Assembly (NCBI GenBank): GCA_040756995.1
Contig: JBFLYK010000036.1
Span: forward strand, 1-64,000
Origin: BP-133 sp040756995
GTDB lineage: Bacteria; Actinomycetota; Acidimicrobiia; IMCC26256; BP-133
Reading direction: 5' to 3'
Length of the DNA: 64,000 bases
The translations under genes were made by a program, and so were the position numbers. Shown piece by piece: positions 7,716-16,117 of this stretch (positions within the stretch are counted from its first letter, which is position 1; each line of letters begins with the position of its first letter). The notes beneath the pieces are model-generated. The model was not told the DNA's origin. It was given only the letters and a program-made list of their open reading frames with translations, and ran no database searches.

Positions 7716-9200
7716 GTGCTTGTGACCATAAACCCGAACCGGACCCTGTGGGAAGCATTGCTGCCAGCCGAGTGCCTGGAGATGACGGCGGAGCTGGTGG
7801 CGGTGGATCGGCTGCTCGACGACCCGGTGTTCTTCGAGCCGTATCGCATGTTCTTCGATCCGATCTGGGGCCGGCCGAGCATCCTCGTCGAGACGTACTT
7901 GCGGCTGATGTTCTTGAAGTCCCGTCACGGTCTGTCGTTCGAGGCGGTGGTGCGGGAGGCGGCGGACTCGTTGTCGTGGCGGCGGTTCTGCCGGGTGCCG
8001 CTGGGCGAGAAGATGCCGCACCCGACGACGTTGATGAAGACGACCAAGCGCTGCGGGGAGTCCACGGTCGAGGCGCTGAACGAAGCGTTGCTGGCCAAGG
8101 CCCACGCCGCCAAGGTGATCAAGACCGACCGGGTGCGGGCCGACACGACGGTGGTCGAGGCCAACGTGGCCTACCCGACCGATTCCGGTCTGTTGGCCAA
8201 GGGCGTGGACCGGATGGTGCGCCTGACCCGCACGCTGCATGACTTGGGCCTGGCTACCCGCACCAAGCTGCGAGATCGGACCCGGTCCATGCGCCGGCGG
8301 GCGCACGCCATCGGGGCGTGGCTGCGGCGCCGCAGCGACGACGCCCGGGACGAGGTCTATGCCATCACCGGCGAGATGGTCACCATCGCCGAGGCCGCCG
8401 CCACCGAGGCCCGGCTGGTGGCCCGCAACGCCCGGCGGGGTCTGCGACGAGCCGGTGAGTCGGCCACTGGGAAGGCCATGGCGGCGGTGGTCGAGCTGGA
8501 ACGGATCGCCGGCTTGGTCGAGCAGGTCGCCGCCCAGACCCGACGGCGGCTGGCGGGTGGAACACCCGACGGCGCCACCCGGGTGGTCTCCCTCCATGAC
8601 CCCGACGCCCGCCCCATCGCCAAGGGCCGCATCGGCAAACCGGTCCAGTTCGGCTACCAGGCCCAGGTCATCGACAACGCCGACGGCGTCGTCGTGGACT
8701 GCACCGTCAACCGAGGTAACCCGCCCGACGGGCCCCAACTGGCCCCGGCCATCGCCCGCCTCAAGGCCCGGTTCGAGAAGGCACCGAGCGTCGCTGCCGC
8801 CGATCGTGGCTATGGCGACGCTAAGGTCGAAACCGACCTCCGCGACCTCGGAGTCAAGACCGTGGCCATCCCTCGCCGAGGCCGCCCTGGTCCCGCCCGC
8901 TGCAAGGTCGAGCGTGCCCGAGGCTTCCGCAAGCTGGTCAAGTGGCGCACGGGCAGCGAAGGCCGGATTTCCCACCTCAAGCGCTGCTACGGCTGGAACC
9001 GCACCTTCATCGACGGCCTCACTGGCGCCCAGACCTGGTGCGGGCTCGGGATCCTGGCCCACAACGCGGTCAAGATCGCCGGGCTCATGAACGAACAAGA
9101 CCAACCGAGCGGTTCCGCGGAACCGCCCCCGATCAGAAAGAGGCCCCCTCGCCGTGTCGGTGCCGACCCACCACCAGCCCCGTCCCTGTCCACCCCCTGA
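7716..9200 (+). CDS. DDE transposase (IS4/IS5 superfamily, ISNCY-like)
   Basis: Transposase of about 494 aa. The N-terminus has the InsH/DUF772-like segment (GRPSILVETYLRLMFLKSRH, then SLSWRRFCRVPLGE). The catalytic portion has TDRVRADTTVVEANVAYPTD for the first Asp. A long basic insertion and a DDE_Tnp_1-like half follow, with FGYQAQVIDNADG, AADRGYGDAK for the second Asp and a final KWRTGSEGRISHLKR for the Glu. The layout resembles ISNCY/IS1202-type enzymes; I cannot assign a named element. GTG 7716 is favoured by AAGGAG at 7699. An ATG at 7665 lies upstream of the hairpin. The Pro/Arg-rich tail from about residue 470 looks non-conserved. Element ends were not found. Confidence 0.85.
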   Translation: MLVTINPNRTLWEALLPAECLEMTAELVAVDRLLDDPVFFEPYRMFFDPIWGRPSILVETYLRLMFLKSRHGLSFEAVVREAADSLSWRRFCRVPLGEKMPHPTTLMKTTKRCGESTVEALNEALLAKAHAAKVIKTDRVRADTTVVEANVAYPTDSGLLAKGVDRMVRLTRTLHDLGLATRTKLRDRTRSMRRRAHAIGAWLRRRSDDARDEVYAITGEMVTIAEAAATEARLVARNARRGLRRAGESATGKAMAAVVELERIAGLVEQVAAQTRRRLAGGTPDGATRVVSLHDPDARPIAKGRIGKPVQFGYQAQVIDNADGVVVDCTVNRGNPPDGPQLAPAIARLKARFEKAPSVAAADRGYGDAKVETDLRDLGVKTVAIPRRGRPGPARCKVERARGFRKLVKWRTGSEGRISHLKRCYGWNRTFIDGLTGAQTWCGLGILAHNAVKIAGLMNEQDQPSGSAEPPPIRKRPPRRVGADPPPAPSLSTP

Positions 9201-9306
9201 GCCCTCGGTCCACCCGCTCTCCCAGCGCGGGCCGGCCACCCCTCGGGGAGCCGGAAAACGAGCTGGGAGAACGGGAACCAGGGCCAGGGGCACGATGCAG
9301 CTGAAT

Positions 9307-11320
9307 GTGCGCCCAGCAGCTCGGGCGCTATGACGACAAGGAGGTCGTTCGTGGGGTAACCGAGCGAGAAGCTCACGGTGTCCAGCCGGTGTGAGTCCGG
9401 TTCGGGGAGATGCCAGGGTCCCCGGTAGGGAAGCTCCCGGTTTCGGGTGAGAGCCCGGGGTCGAAGCGGGGCGGATCAACTGGCCGGTCCGCAACATCAA
9501 GTGAAGTCTGCAGCGTCGTCAGAATCGCCGTCCGAGAGGACGGGCAAGGGGGAGCCGAGCCCTTATTCAGCGGGTGAAGGCCATGGACGGCACCTGGGAG
9601 CCTGGAGCGGGTGCTCATGAACCCCCCGGCGTAGGGGACGTGGAACGGTCAGAAGGATGTCGTGGGAACTGGAGAGAGCCTCCTCGGCCCCGATCCTGCG
9701 GGGACGGGAAGCTGGCCTGCCTATAACCGGTGACCCCGGGAAGTGGCAGGCGGCCGAGAGGCAGTCGGAGGGGGCCGTAGTAGTGATCGACGGTCGGGAC
9801 AACACAACCCGGCCGGAGCGAAGGGCCCCTGCTTCGTCGATGCAGGCGAGGGTGGGAGGGAGTGTGGCCAGTGCCTGACGGGCTAGATCAGCCACCGAGG
9901 ACCAAGGCCCGGGCGGTTCGCCGGGGCGAGGGAGTCGATCCGCTTCGTGCCTTCCAACGCGTGCTTTACCGCTGTGCCAAGCAGGATCCGCAACGCCGGT
10001 TCCACGCCCTCTACGACAAACTCACCCGCAGTGACGTGATGTGGCGGGCGTGGATCGACGTGTGTGCCAACCAGGGCGCCCCCGGGGTCGACGGCGTCAG
10101 TATCGACGCCGTCGCCGCCGACGGGGTGTCCGGGGTGCGAGCCTTTCTCGACGACCTGGCCGTGGAGTTGCGGGCCGGGACGTACCGGTGCGCTCCGCTA
10201 CGGCGGGTGCATATCCCCAAACCGGGTCAGCCTGGGAAGACCAGGCCGTTGGGAATCCCCACCGTCCGGGACCGGGTGGTCATGGCGGCGGCCAAGTTGG
10301 TTCTCGAACCGATCTTCGAGGCCGACTTCCGTCCCGTCAGCTTCGGGTTCCGTCCGAAGCGTTCGGCTCATGATGCCCTCGAGGTGATCAGGGTCGAGGC
10401 CAACCGGGGCCGTGACTGGGTCCTGGACGCCGACGTGTCGGACTGCTTCGGGTCCATCGACCACGACGCGCTGCGAGCCCAGCTTGCTCGACGGGTGTCG
10501 GACCGGAAGATGCTCAAGCTGCTCGACGGGTGGCTCCGGGTCGGGGTGGCCGAGAACGGGGTGGTCAACGACACCCTGTCGGGGACCCCTCAGGGCTCGC
10601 CGATCTCCCCGCTGCTGGCCAACGTGGCCCTCCACCTCCTCGACGAGGAATGGGAGCGACACTGGCGGCGGCTGGGGGTGCTGGTGAGGTATGCCGACGA
10701 CCTGGTCGTCTTGTGCGCCACCCGGGAACGGGCCGAAGCGGCCCTGGAACGGGTGGGAGAGATCCTGGGCCGGCTCGGGCTGCGGCTGCATCCCGACAAG
10801 ACCCGGATCGCCCACCTGGCCGGAGGCGCAGAGGGCTTCGACTTCTTGGGGTTCCACCATCACAAGGTGGAGTCCTGGAACCACCGAGGCCGGTATTACA
10901 TGCAACGATGGCCGTCGGATCGGGCCCTGGCCTCGATCCGGACGAGGATCCGTGCCCGCACGGACCGTCGCCGCGTGGGCTGGGCGGTCGAAGATGTGGT
11001 GGCCGACCTCAACCCCGTTCTGCGGGGATGGGGAAACTACTTCCGCTGGGGCAACTCAGCGAAGAAGTTCGCCACCATCGACCGCTACGTCCACCAACGA
11101 CTCGCCATCTTCGCCAGCACCAAGCACGGACTCCGAACCCGGAACTGGACCGACCGGTTCAACCACGCCTGGTTCAGCACCCTCGGCGTCCACAGCTTGA
11201 GCGGAACGGTGCGCTACCGGACTGCGCATGCCTGACGGTGAACGACGTCGGAGAGCCGTGTGAGGGAGAACTTCATGCACGGTTCGAAAGGGGGGCGCTG
11301 GGCAACGGCCGCCATTGCAC
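9307..11320 (+). mobile_element. Group II intron (maturase without endonuclease domain)
   Basis: Plus-strand group II intron. The 5' end begins GTGCGCCCAGCAGC at 9307, the usual GUGYG start. About 560 nt of structured RNA precede the maturase. Domain V is visible after the ORF at about 11252-11286 (GAGCCGTGTGAGGGAGAAC, then a strand ending GCACGGTTC), followed by a domain VI-like segment. The 3' boundary near 11320 is estimated. It differs in sequence and protein type from the minus-strand intron at 3.2-5.9 kb, so two separate lineages invaded this locus. Confidence 0.8.
9871..11235 (+). CDS. ltrA: Group II intron reverse transcriptase/maturase
   Basis: Intron-encoded protein of about 454 aa. 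It shows the RT blocks HIPKPGQPGKTRPLGIPTV, FRPKRSAHDALE and SGTPQGSPISPLLANVALHL, and the catalytic VRYADDLVVL. The maturase X region has LNPVLRGWGNYFRWGN. No HNH/En domain follows, so target opening would rely on single-stranded DNA or replication forks, as known for endonuclease-less introns. GTG 9871 is preferred because GGGAG at 9858-9862 would overlap the earlier GTG at 9862. The frame is intact. Confidence 0.92.
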   Translation: MPDGLDQPPRTKARAVRRGEGVDPLRAFQRVLYRCAKQDPQRRFHALYDKLTRSDVMWRAWIDVCANQGAPGVDGVSIDAVAADGVSGVRAFLDDLAVELRAGTYRCAPLRRVHIPKPGQPGKTRPLGIPTVRDRVVMAAAKLVLEPIFEADFRPVSFGFRPKRSAHDALEVIRVEANRGRDWVLDADVSDCFGSIDHDALRAQLARRVSDRKMLKLLDGWLRVGVAENGVVNDTLSGTPQGSPISPLLANVALHLLDEEWERHWRRLGVLVRYADDLVVLCATRERAEAALERVGEILGRLGLRLHPDKTRIAHLAGGAEGFDFLGFHHHKVESWNHRGRYYMQRWPSDRALASIRTRIRARTDRRRVGWAVEDVVADLNPVLRGWGNYFRWGNSAKKFATIDRYVHQRLAIFASTKHGLRTRNWTDRFNHAWFSTLGVHSLSGTVRYRTAHA

Positions 11321-11339
11321 CTTGCGTGCGGCAGCGACC

Positions 11340-11524
11340 GCCAACCAGCGCCCTACCTCACCACGCACCGGCCCCACCGGCTTCACGGCCACTCACTTTT
11401 TCAGGTCGAAGTAGATAGGGCCGGACCGTCTTGCGGTCCCGGCCGACGTGGCGGGCGACGGCCGAGATCTTCCACCCTGCTGAAACAACTCATCGACCTC
11501 CACGTCCTCTCGTCGTGTGAGCAT
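11340..11524 (-). pseudogene. IS21 istA N-terminal remnant
   Basis: The minus strand starts MLTRREDVEVDELFQQ at 11524 and then, after a one-base frame change, continues WKISAVARHVGRDRKTVRPYL. Together these form the N-terminal helix-turn-helix of an IS21-family IstA, of a different subtype from the element at 1-2664. The sequence stops resembling IstA before the group II intron 3' end. Only about 60 residues survive. Confidence 0.75.
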
Positions 11525-11902
11525 GGGGCCGGGGCTCCTTCCTCGGCTGGCTGCTTGGTCGCCGTCAGCCTGAAGGGAGCCCCCACGCCATTGGTGGAGA
11601 CGCGACACGTGCCACCCACCCGCGGGCCGGAAGGGGGGATTTCAGTGATCGAGTGGGGAAGTTCCGGTGATCGTCGTCGATGGTACGGGTTCGAGAACAA
11701 CTGATAACCGCGACCCCGTTGTTGAGCCTGCTCCGCCTGCGCCGTAGCCGCATTGCAGTCGAGGAGGGCGTTGAACGTCTGCTCCCTCAAGCCATGTTTA
11801 GAACTCGCCGTCAAGACCCCAAATTCTTTCCGCGTAATTGGCGCCAGCCGGTGTCACCCCCTCCATCGACATCGCCGGTTCGCTGTGCCGGACCCTTGTG
11901 CA
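11525..11902. other. Intergenic region upstream of the catabolic island
   Basis: About 380 bp with no ORF that resembles a known family. The downstream edge carries the promoter/operator of the diiron gene at 11957. GC content drops locally near 11800-11830 (AAATTCTTTCCGCGTAATT), which could be a promoter region or an old element boundary. Confidence 0.4.
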
Positions 11903-11922
11903 CTTACTAACGGTAAAGTAAG
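11903..11922. promoter_or_regulatory. Palindromic operator candidate upstream of the diiron gene
   Basis: Inverted repeat with perfect 6-bp arms CTTACT (11903-11908) and AGTAAG (11917-11922) around an 8-bp A/T-richer centre. It lies 34 bp upstream of the ATG at 11957. Related ACTT/AAGT-armed palindromes occur at 16478-16495, 25702-25715 and 36121-36137, always at promoters of this island, which fits TetR-family control. Confidence 0.55.
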
Positions 11923-11956
11923 CTAAGCTCGGACAGCAGCCTAGGAGGGTACGAGG

Positions 11957-12742
11957 ATGCCGATGCCGGTGCGGCTCAGGGACGACATTTCAGAAGACGT
12001 GAAGATCACGGCCGAGGAGATTCACGCTGGGCGCGACGTCGAAGCCCACGAACTTCGGCACACCCCGACGGAATACCAGGAGCTCGTCCTGAACATCCTG
12101 GGCGGGCACGCCGCCGGTGAGGCGTTTGTCCTGGCCGACGACGTGTACGCCCACTGGGCGGCCGACGCCCCGACGACTGAGGACCGGTTCATGGTCCTGC
12201 GGACGATCGAGGAGGAGCTCATGCATGCCCGGGAAGCGTTCCGCCTGCTCCGCCAGATCGAGGACCTGGTCGTCTACGACGATCTGGTCCCCTACGCCAA
12301 GGCGACGCTGGAGGGGTTCCAGCACGCGGTGGAGGACTGGGCTGAGCATGCCGCCCTCTGTGCGCTGACCGACCGCGTGGGATGTTTCCAGCAGGAAGAG
12401 CAGCTCGACTGTTCCTACCTGCCCTATGCGGAGTCGATTCGCACGGCCTATTTTCCCTACGAGAAGGGGCACGCTGCCCGCGGCCGGTTGTGGCTCCGGC
12501 GGCTGTGTGAGACGGAGGAAGGTCGGGCGAAGGCGCAGCGGGCGGTCGACGTGTGGTGGCCCCGCGCACTCGACATGTTCGGGATGTCGAACACGCCCCG
12601 CCAGCACCGATACATCTATTACCGGCTGAAGAAGCGGACCAACGAGGAGCGCCGTCAGGCTTATATCTCCGTCGTCGGGCCCGAGCTGGAAAAACTCGGT
12701 CTCGTGGTACCCGACCCGATGGTCGGACGTCAGATCGCCTGA
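11957..12742 (+). CDS. PaaA-like diiron oxygenase subunit
   Basis: Protein of 261 aa in the ferritin-like diiron family of phenylacetyl-CoA epoxidase subunits (PaaA/PaaC). Putative metal ligands are E55, E87-L-M-H90, D139 and E169-K-G-H172, giving the ExxH...D...ExxH layout seen in PaaA-type enzymes. An AGGAGGG seven bases upstream fixes the ATG. A second, more PaaA-like paralogue lies at 26949. The two share the C-terminal pattern in which a basic K-R/K-R-T/S-N-E-E-R segment precedes E.LG. They might form a heteromeric oxygenase with the reductase at 25763 and the Rieske protein at 16118. Alternatively each could act in a separate step. The substrate, probably an acyl-CoA, is unknown. Confidence 0.8.
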   Translation: MPMPVRLRDDISEDVKITAEEIHAGRDVEAHELRHTPTEYQELVLNILGGHAAGEAFVLADDVYAHWAADAPTTEDRFMVLRTIEEELMHAREAFRLLRQIEDLVVYDDLVPYAKATLEGFQHAVEDWAEHAALCALTDRVGCFQQEEQLDCSYLPYAESIRTAYFPYEKGHAARGRLWLRRLCETEEGRAKAQRAVDVWWPRALDMFGMSNTPRQHRYIYYRLKKRTNEERRQAYISVVGPELEKLGLVVPDPMVGRQIA

Positions 12743-12746
12743 CGCA

Positions 12747-13481
12747 GTGCTGACGGACTCGGGCAGGGCCCAGCCAGTGATCGTGACCCGCTCAGCGGCG
12801 GGGATGGCTGACTGGGCGTGCTATATCGACGAGCCGCACTACCAGGATCCCGAGGTCGCGGTGGCCGACGGGTATTCCGATATTCCGCTGCCACCGGGCG
12901 CGCTCACGCTCCTTGCAGTCGATACTGCGGCGCTTGAGCGGTTGGACCCCGGCCGTCCGCTCCGACGCTCCTGGAGGGCGGTTCGGCCGGTGGTGATCGG
13001 CGAGGAGCTACACCTGACCGTTTCGGTGGGTGACGGCTCGGTGACCGGCCGGTTCCGTACCGCCGGGGGCGACGAGATCGTCGAAGAGCAGTTCGGCTAC
13101 GCCGACGAGTTGGCCGCCACCCGCGGCACGCCGGTGTTCCGCACCGGCGTCATCGACCTAACCCGCCGCCGGGCACTGGCCTGGAGCGCCTCGCAGTTCC
13201 GGCCCGGCGGCGCCTGGAGCTGGGGCAACGCCCCGATGGTTGCGGACGACCTCTGCTGGCGGTTGATCGCGCCGGGATTGTTGGTGGCCCGCGCCGCGCT
13301 GTCCGGGCCGGGCGCCGCCCGACGGATCTCCGGGATCCACGTGGTGGCCGCCGCCGGACCCCCGGTCACCGCGCAACCGCTGGTGGTTGAGACCCAGGGA
13401 GCGCCGGCGGAACGGACTTGGGTCGTCCTAGCGGGAGACGAGCCTGTGGCTCGTGTGACCGTCGAGTTGACCGGGCAGTAG
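12747..13481 (+). CDS. Unknown protein, possibly hotdog-fold (MaoC-like)
   Basis: A 244-aa protein starting at GTG 12747, four bases after the diiron gene. I do not recognise it firmly. The first half (DGYSDIPLPPGALTLLAVDT, then a VRPVVIGEELHLTVSV strand pattern) resembles hotdog acyl-thioester hydratases or thioesterases. The second half could be another hotdog repeat (RRISGIHVVAA, TWVVLAGDEPVARVTVEL). No D/E-x4-H hydratase motif is evident, so it may be a non-catalytic partner of the MaoC proteins further down the same operon. No signal peptide or membrane segment is visible. Confidence 0.6.
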   Translation: MLTDSGRAQPVIVTRSAAGMADWACYIDEPHYQDPEVAVADGYSDIPLPPGALTLLAVDTAALERLDPGRPLRRSWRAVRPVVIGEELHLTVSVGDGSVTGRFRTAGGDEIVEEQFGYADELAATRGTPVFRTGVIDLTRRRALAWSASQFRPGGAWSWGNAPMVADDLCWRLIAPGLLVARAALSGPGAARRISGIHVVAAAGPPVTAQPLVVETQGAPAERTWVVLAGDEPVARVTVELTGQ

Positions 13482-13508
13482 TGCGTCTTTCGGAGAAGGG
13501 GGCCTGAC

Positions 13509-14651
13509 ATGGAAGCAGTGGTAGTGGCCGGCGTAGGCGTGACCGAGTTCGGGCGGTTCCCGGGCCGCTCCCCGGCCTCGCTAGCCCAAGAGGCGGCGCG
13601 CGCTGCGCTCCGCGACGCGGGTATTACCCCGCGCGATGTCGGCGCCGCCTTCTGCGGTTCGGTGTTCTCTGGGCCCGGCGCCGGTCAGCGGGTGCTCAAG
13701 GACCTGGGTCTCGTCGGTCTGCCGGTCGTCAACTTGGAAAACGCCTGCGCCAGTTCGAGCACCGCCGTGTTCGAGGGACTGGCGTGGCTCGGCGCCGGCT
13801 TGGCCGAGGTCGTTCTGTGCGTCGGTGTGGAGTCGCTCACCGCCAATCCGGACCGGTTGGGCCCGGACGACGGCGACATCATCGGGACGATGGGAGTGGT
13901 CTGGCCGGCCGTCTACGGGTTGAAAGCCCGACGGCACATGGCCGAGTACGGGTCGACACCTGAGCAGTTCGCCGAGGTGGCCGTGAAGAACCGTCGCCAC
14001 GCCGCTCTCAATCCCAAGGCGCAGTTCAAGAAGCTCATCACCGCCGAAGAGGTCCTGGCCAGCCGCCCGATCTGCGAACCCCTCACCCTGCTTCAGTGCT
14101 GCCCCCCGTCCGATGGCGCGTCGGCCGTGGTGCTGATGACCGAAGAACGGGCCCGGAGTCTCGATTCGAACGGCCGCCCGGTGGTACGGATCGCCGGGAG
14201 CGCCATCCGGTCGGGCGTCTTCGCCGACCAGTCCGAGACGGGCGAGGTGGTCACCACGTTGACCTCCCGCCTGGCTTACGAGCGGGCCGGTGTCGGTCCC
14301 GACGACGTCGACGTGTGCGAGGTGCACGACGCCTTCACTGTCGGAGAAGTACTCCACTACGAGGCCTTGGGTTTCTGTGAGCCGGGTGGAGGCGGGCGCT
14401 ACGTCGAGACCGGCAAGGCGACACTGGGCGGAGGCGGCGTCGTCGTGAATCCGGGTGGCGGGCTCCTTTCTCGAGGGCACCCGCTCGGCGCGACGGGTGG
14501 TGCCCAGCTCGTCGAGATCGCGACCCAATTGCGCGGCGAGGCGGGACGTCGGCAGGTGGACGGGGCCCGGGTTGGGCTGACCCACACGATGGGGGGGACA
14601 GTCTACGAACTCGAGTCCAATGTCTGCGTCGTCCACGTCCTGACCGCCTGA
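13509..14651 (+). CDS. Thiolase-fold lipid-transfer protein (Ltp-type acyl-CoA thiolase/aldolase)
   Basis: A 380-aa thiolase-superfamily protein of the sterol-carrier-protein-X/Ltp type. The nucleophile position is C80 in NLENACASSS. The His region EVHDAF and the C-terminal loop NPGGGLLSRGHPLGATG are present. Members paired with a DUF35 protein, such as Ltp2 in mycobacterial cholesterol side-chain breakdown, act as aldolases that cleave a beta-hydroxyacyl-CoA. Here the DUF35 gene follows 14 bp later and two MaoC hydratase genes come next, so this is the same kit. Thiolytic activity is the alternative, since the Cys is kept. A Shine-Dalgarno-like GGAGAAGGGG precedes the ATG. Confidence 0.88.
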   Translation: MEAVVVAGVGVTEFGRFPGRSPASLAQEAARAALRDAGITPRDVGAAFCGSVFSGPGAGQRVLKDLGLVGLPVVNLENACASSSTAVFEGLAWLGAGLAEVVLCVGVESLTANPDRLGPDDGDIIGTMGVVWPAVYGLKARRHMAEYGSTPEQFAEVAVKNRRHAALNPKAQFKKLITAEEVLASRPICEPLTLLQCCPPSDGASAVVLMTEERARSLDSNGRPVVRIAGSAIRSGVFADQSETGEVVTTLTSRLAYERAGVGPDDVDVCEVHDAFTVGEVLHYEALGFCEPGGGGRYVETGKATLGGGGVVVNPGGGLLSRGHPLGATGGAQLVEIATQLRGEAGRRQVDGARVGLTHTMGGTVYELESNVCVVHVLTA

Positions 14652-14665
14652 ACCGAGGAGGAATC

Positions 14666-15079
14666 GTGCCTACCATGGCCGTGCCGGCTGACGTGTTCGA
14701 TCCCGACGCCGCAGTCCTGTTGGGATCCCGCTGCGGGGCCTGCGGCTCCGTTCATTTCCCTCCCCTCGCTGGGTGCCCGGAATGTTTCGCCCCGGAGGCC
14801 GAGCGGGTTCCACTGTCCCGTACCGGCCATGTCCGGTCGTACACGGCGGTCAATTTGGGCTTTCCGGGCTATCCGGAGCGGTATCTCCTCGCCGAGGTCG
14901 TCCTGCCCGAAGGCGTGGTGGTCGTTGGCCAGTTGGCGGGCTTGGACGACGAGCCGTCCGTCGCCATCGGGCTTCCGGTGCAAGTCGAGTCAGGGCCCAT
15001 CCGTGTCGACGCGCACAACGAGCCCGTCCATGGTTACCGGTTCGTCCCCGCCGCGCCGGAGGTTCGCCTTGAAGATTGA
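14666..15079 (+). CDS. Zn-ribbon/OB-fold (DUF35) partner of the Ltp protein
   Basis: A 137-aa protein with an N-terminal rubredoxin-like zinc ribbon (RCGACGSVHFPPLAGCPEC) followed by an OB-fold (GHVRSYTAVNLGFPGYPERY). DUF35 proteins bind thiolase-fold partners and are needed for Ltp2-type retro-aldol cleavage of CoA thioesters. GTG at 14666 has GAGGAGG upstream. It overlaps the next gene by 11 bp and is clearly in one operon. In Mycobacterium the DUF35 domain is fused to the hydratase ChsH2; here it is a separate protein. Confidence 0.88.
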   Translation: MPTMAVPADVFDPDAAVLLGSRCGACGSVHFPPLAGCPECFAPEAERVPLSRTGHVRSYTAVNLGFPGYPERYLLAEVVLPEGVVVVGQLAGLDDEPSVAIGLPVQVESGPIRVDAHNEPVHGYRFVPAAPEVRLED

Positions 15080-15515
15080 CGGCGTGAAGGGCCATGTGTT
15101 TCCGGTGCGGGAGGTGCGGCCGGAGGAGGTGCTCTCTGTCGCCCATTTCGCCCGGGTGATCGGTTCGCCCGACCGGCGGTTCTACTCCACCGAGGAGGCT
15201 CAGGCCGCGGGGTACTCGGGACGGCCGTTGCCTCCTGGGGTACCGCTGTTCTTCAATGCCATCACCGAAGCAGAGCTGCTCGAGACCCTCCGCCTCGTCT
15301 ACGGCCGCACCTTGGCCGCCGGTATCGAGGTCGAGTATGGCGCCGTGGTCTCTGAACGGGAGCCGTTGTCGGGTCGGGTGCGAGTGGCGGACGCCTACGA
15401 GCGTCAGGGAAAAGACGGCGTGAGCCGGCAGTTCCTCGTGCTCGAGGCCGAGTACACCACGCGGTCCGGCGACTTGGTCAACCGCACCCGCGTTACCTTC
15501 ATCGAAAGGGCTTGA
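15069..15515 (+). CDS. MaoC/FAS1-type dehydratase-like subunit
   Basis: About 148 aa, N-terminal FAS1-like hotdog dehydratase family. Visible features are VAHFARVIGSPDRRFYSTEE, GRPLPPGVPLFFNAIT and a C-terminal hotdog strand set ending LVNRTRVTFIERA, the usual end of these domains. It lacks a clear D-x4-H motif, whereas its neighbour has one. This matches heteromeric hydratases in which one hotdog is structural or substrate-binding (compare ChsH1/ChsH2). The start may be TTG 15069 (overlapping the DUF35 gene) or GTG 15084. Neither has a strong ribosome-binding site, consistent with coupling. Confidence 0.8.
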   Translation: MKIDGVKGHVFPVREVRPEEVLSVAHFARVIGSPDRRFYSTEEAQAAGYSGRPLPPGVPLFFNAITEAELLETLRLVYGRTLAAGIEVEYGAVVSEREPLSGRVRVADAYERQGKDGVSRQFLVLEAEYTTRSGDLVNRTRVTFIERA

Positions 15516-15517
15516 GC

Positions 15518-15946
15518 ATGTCTGCGGCAGCCAGGAAGATCGAAGCCGGTACCCAGCTCCCGGAACGGGAGGTGGGCCCGTTCACCCGCTTGGACTTCGT
15601 CCGGTTCTCCGTGGCGACCGACGACCCCAACCGGGTCCACATCGAAGAAGCGGTGGCCGCCGAAGCGGGCCTTCCCGGAGTCATCGGGTCGGGGGGCATC
15701 GTGGGCGGCCTGCTCACCGACATCGTCTCGTCGTGGGCAGGACTCGAGTCGCTGCGGTCGGCCAGCCTGCGGGTGTTGGCCCCTCTTTTCCCCGGCGCGG
15801 TTCTCCGGGCCGGTGGAGAGGTCGTGGGCCTCGCCGATGATGGCAGCGGGCTCGTCGAGGTCCTCGCTCAGGTTCACGACGCGTTGGGCACGCGGGTCGG
15901 GGAAGGCACGTTTCGGGTCCAGCTGGAATCGGAGGACCGGCAATGA
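15518..15946 (+). CDS. MaoC-type enoyl-CoA hydratase subunit
   Basis: A 142-aa single-hotdog (R)-enoyl-CoA hydratase-like protein. The hydratase signature is seen as D36-P-N-R-V-H41 followed by GLPGVIGSGGIVGGLL. It starts two bases after the preceding hotdog gene and is the likely catalytic partner in a heterodimer that hydrates an enoyl-CoA before Ltp/DUF35 cleavage. The gene overlaps the next small ORF by ATGA. Confidence 0.85.
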   Translation: MSAAARKIEAGTQLPEREVGPFTRLDFVRFSVATDDPNRVHIEEAVAAEAGLPGVIGSGGIVGGLLTDIVSSWAGLESLRSASLRVLAPLFPGAVLRAGGEVVGLADDGSGLVEVLAQVHDALGTRVGEGTFRVQLESEDRQ

Positions 15947-16098
15947 CCGAGGAGGAAAGGCTCGAGACGCTGCATCAGATGCTGGCCGCCGGCCGGCGCT
16001 TGGCCGCCGAGGACGATCCCGTGCTTGACGACTCCATGCCCCGGGTAGTGGCGATTCTCCATGACGTCCTACGTCTCATGGATCTCGATTACCTCTGA
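15943..16098 (+). CDS. Small conserved-context protein, 51 aa, unknown
   Basis: A 51-aa ORF beginning MTEEERLETLHQMLAAGRRL and ending HDVLRLMDLDYL. It starts inside the stop of the MaoC gene (ATGA overlap) and fits between it and the Rieske gene with no other coding possibility. It is acidic and predicted helical, with no Cys and no membrane segment. The tight coupling argues that it is translated. Function is unknown; it could be a small effector of the hydratase or of the Rieske/diiron proteins. Confidence 0.6.
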   Translation: MTEEERLETLHQMLAAGRRLAAEDDPVLDDSMPRVVAILHDVLRLMDLDYL

Positions 16099-16117
16099 AA
16101 TTCGTCGGCGCAACACG

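Noticed and set aside
9201..9306. Possible short gene between the DDE transposase and the second intron.
   Set aside because: About 100 bp with no ribosome-binding site or ORF of note; it is probably the end of the transposon plus intron exon flank.
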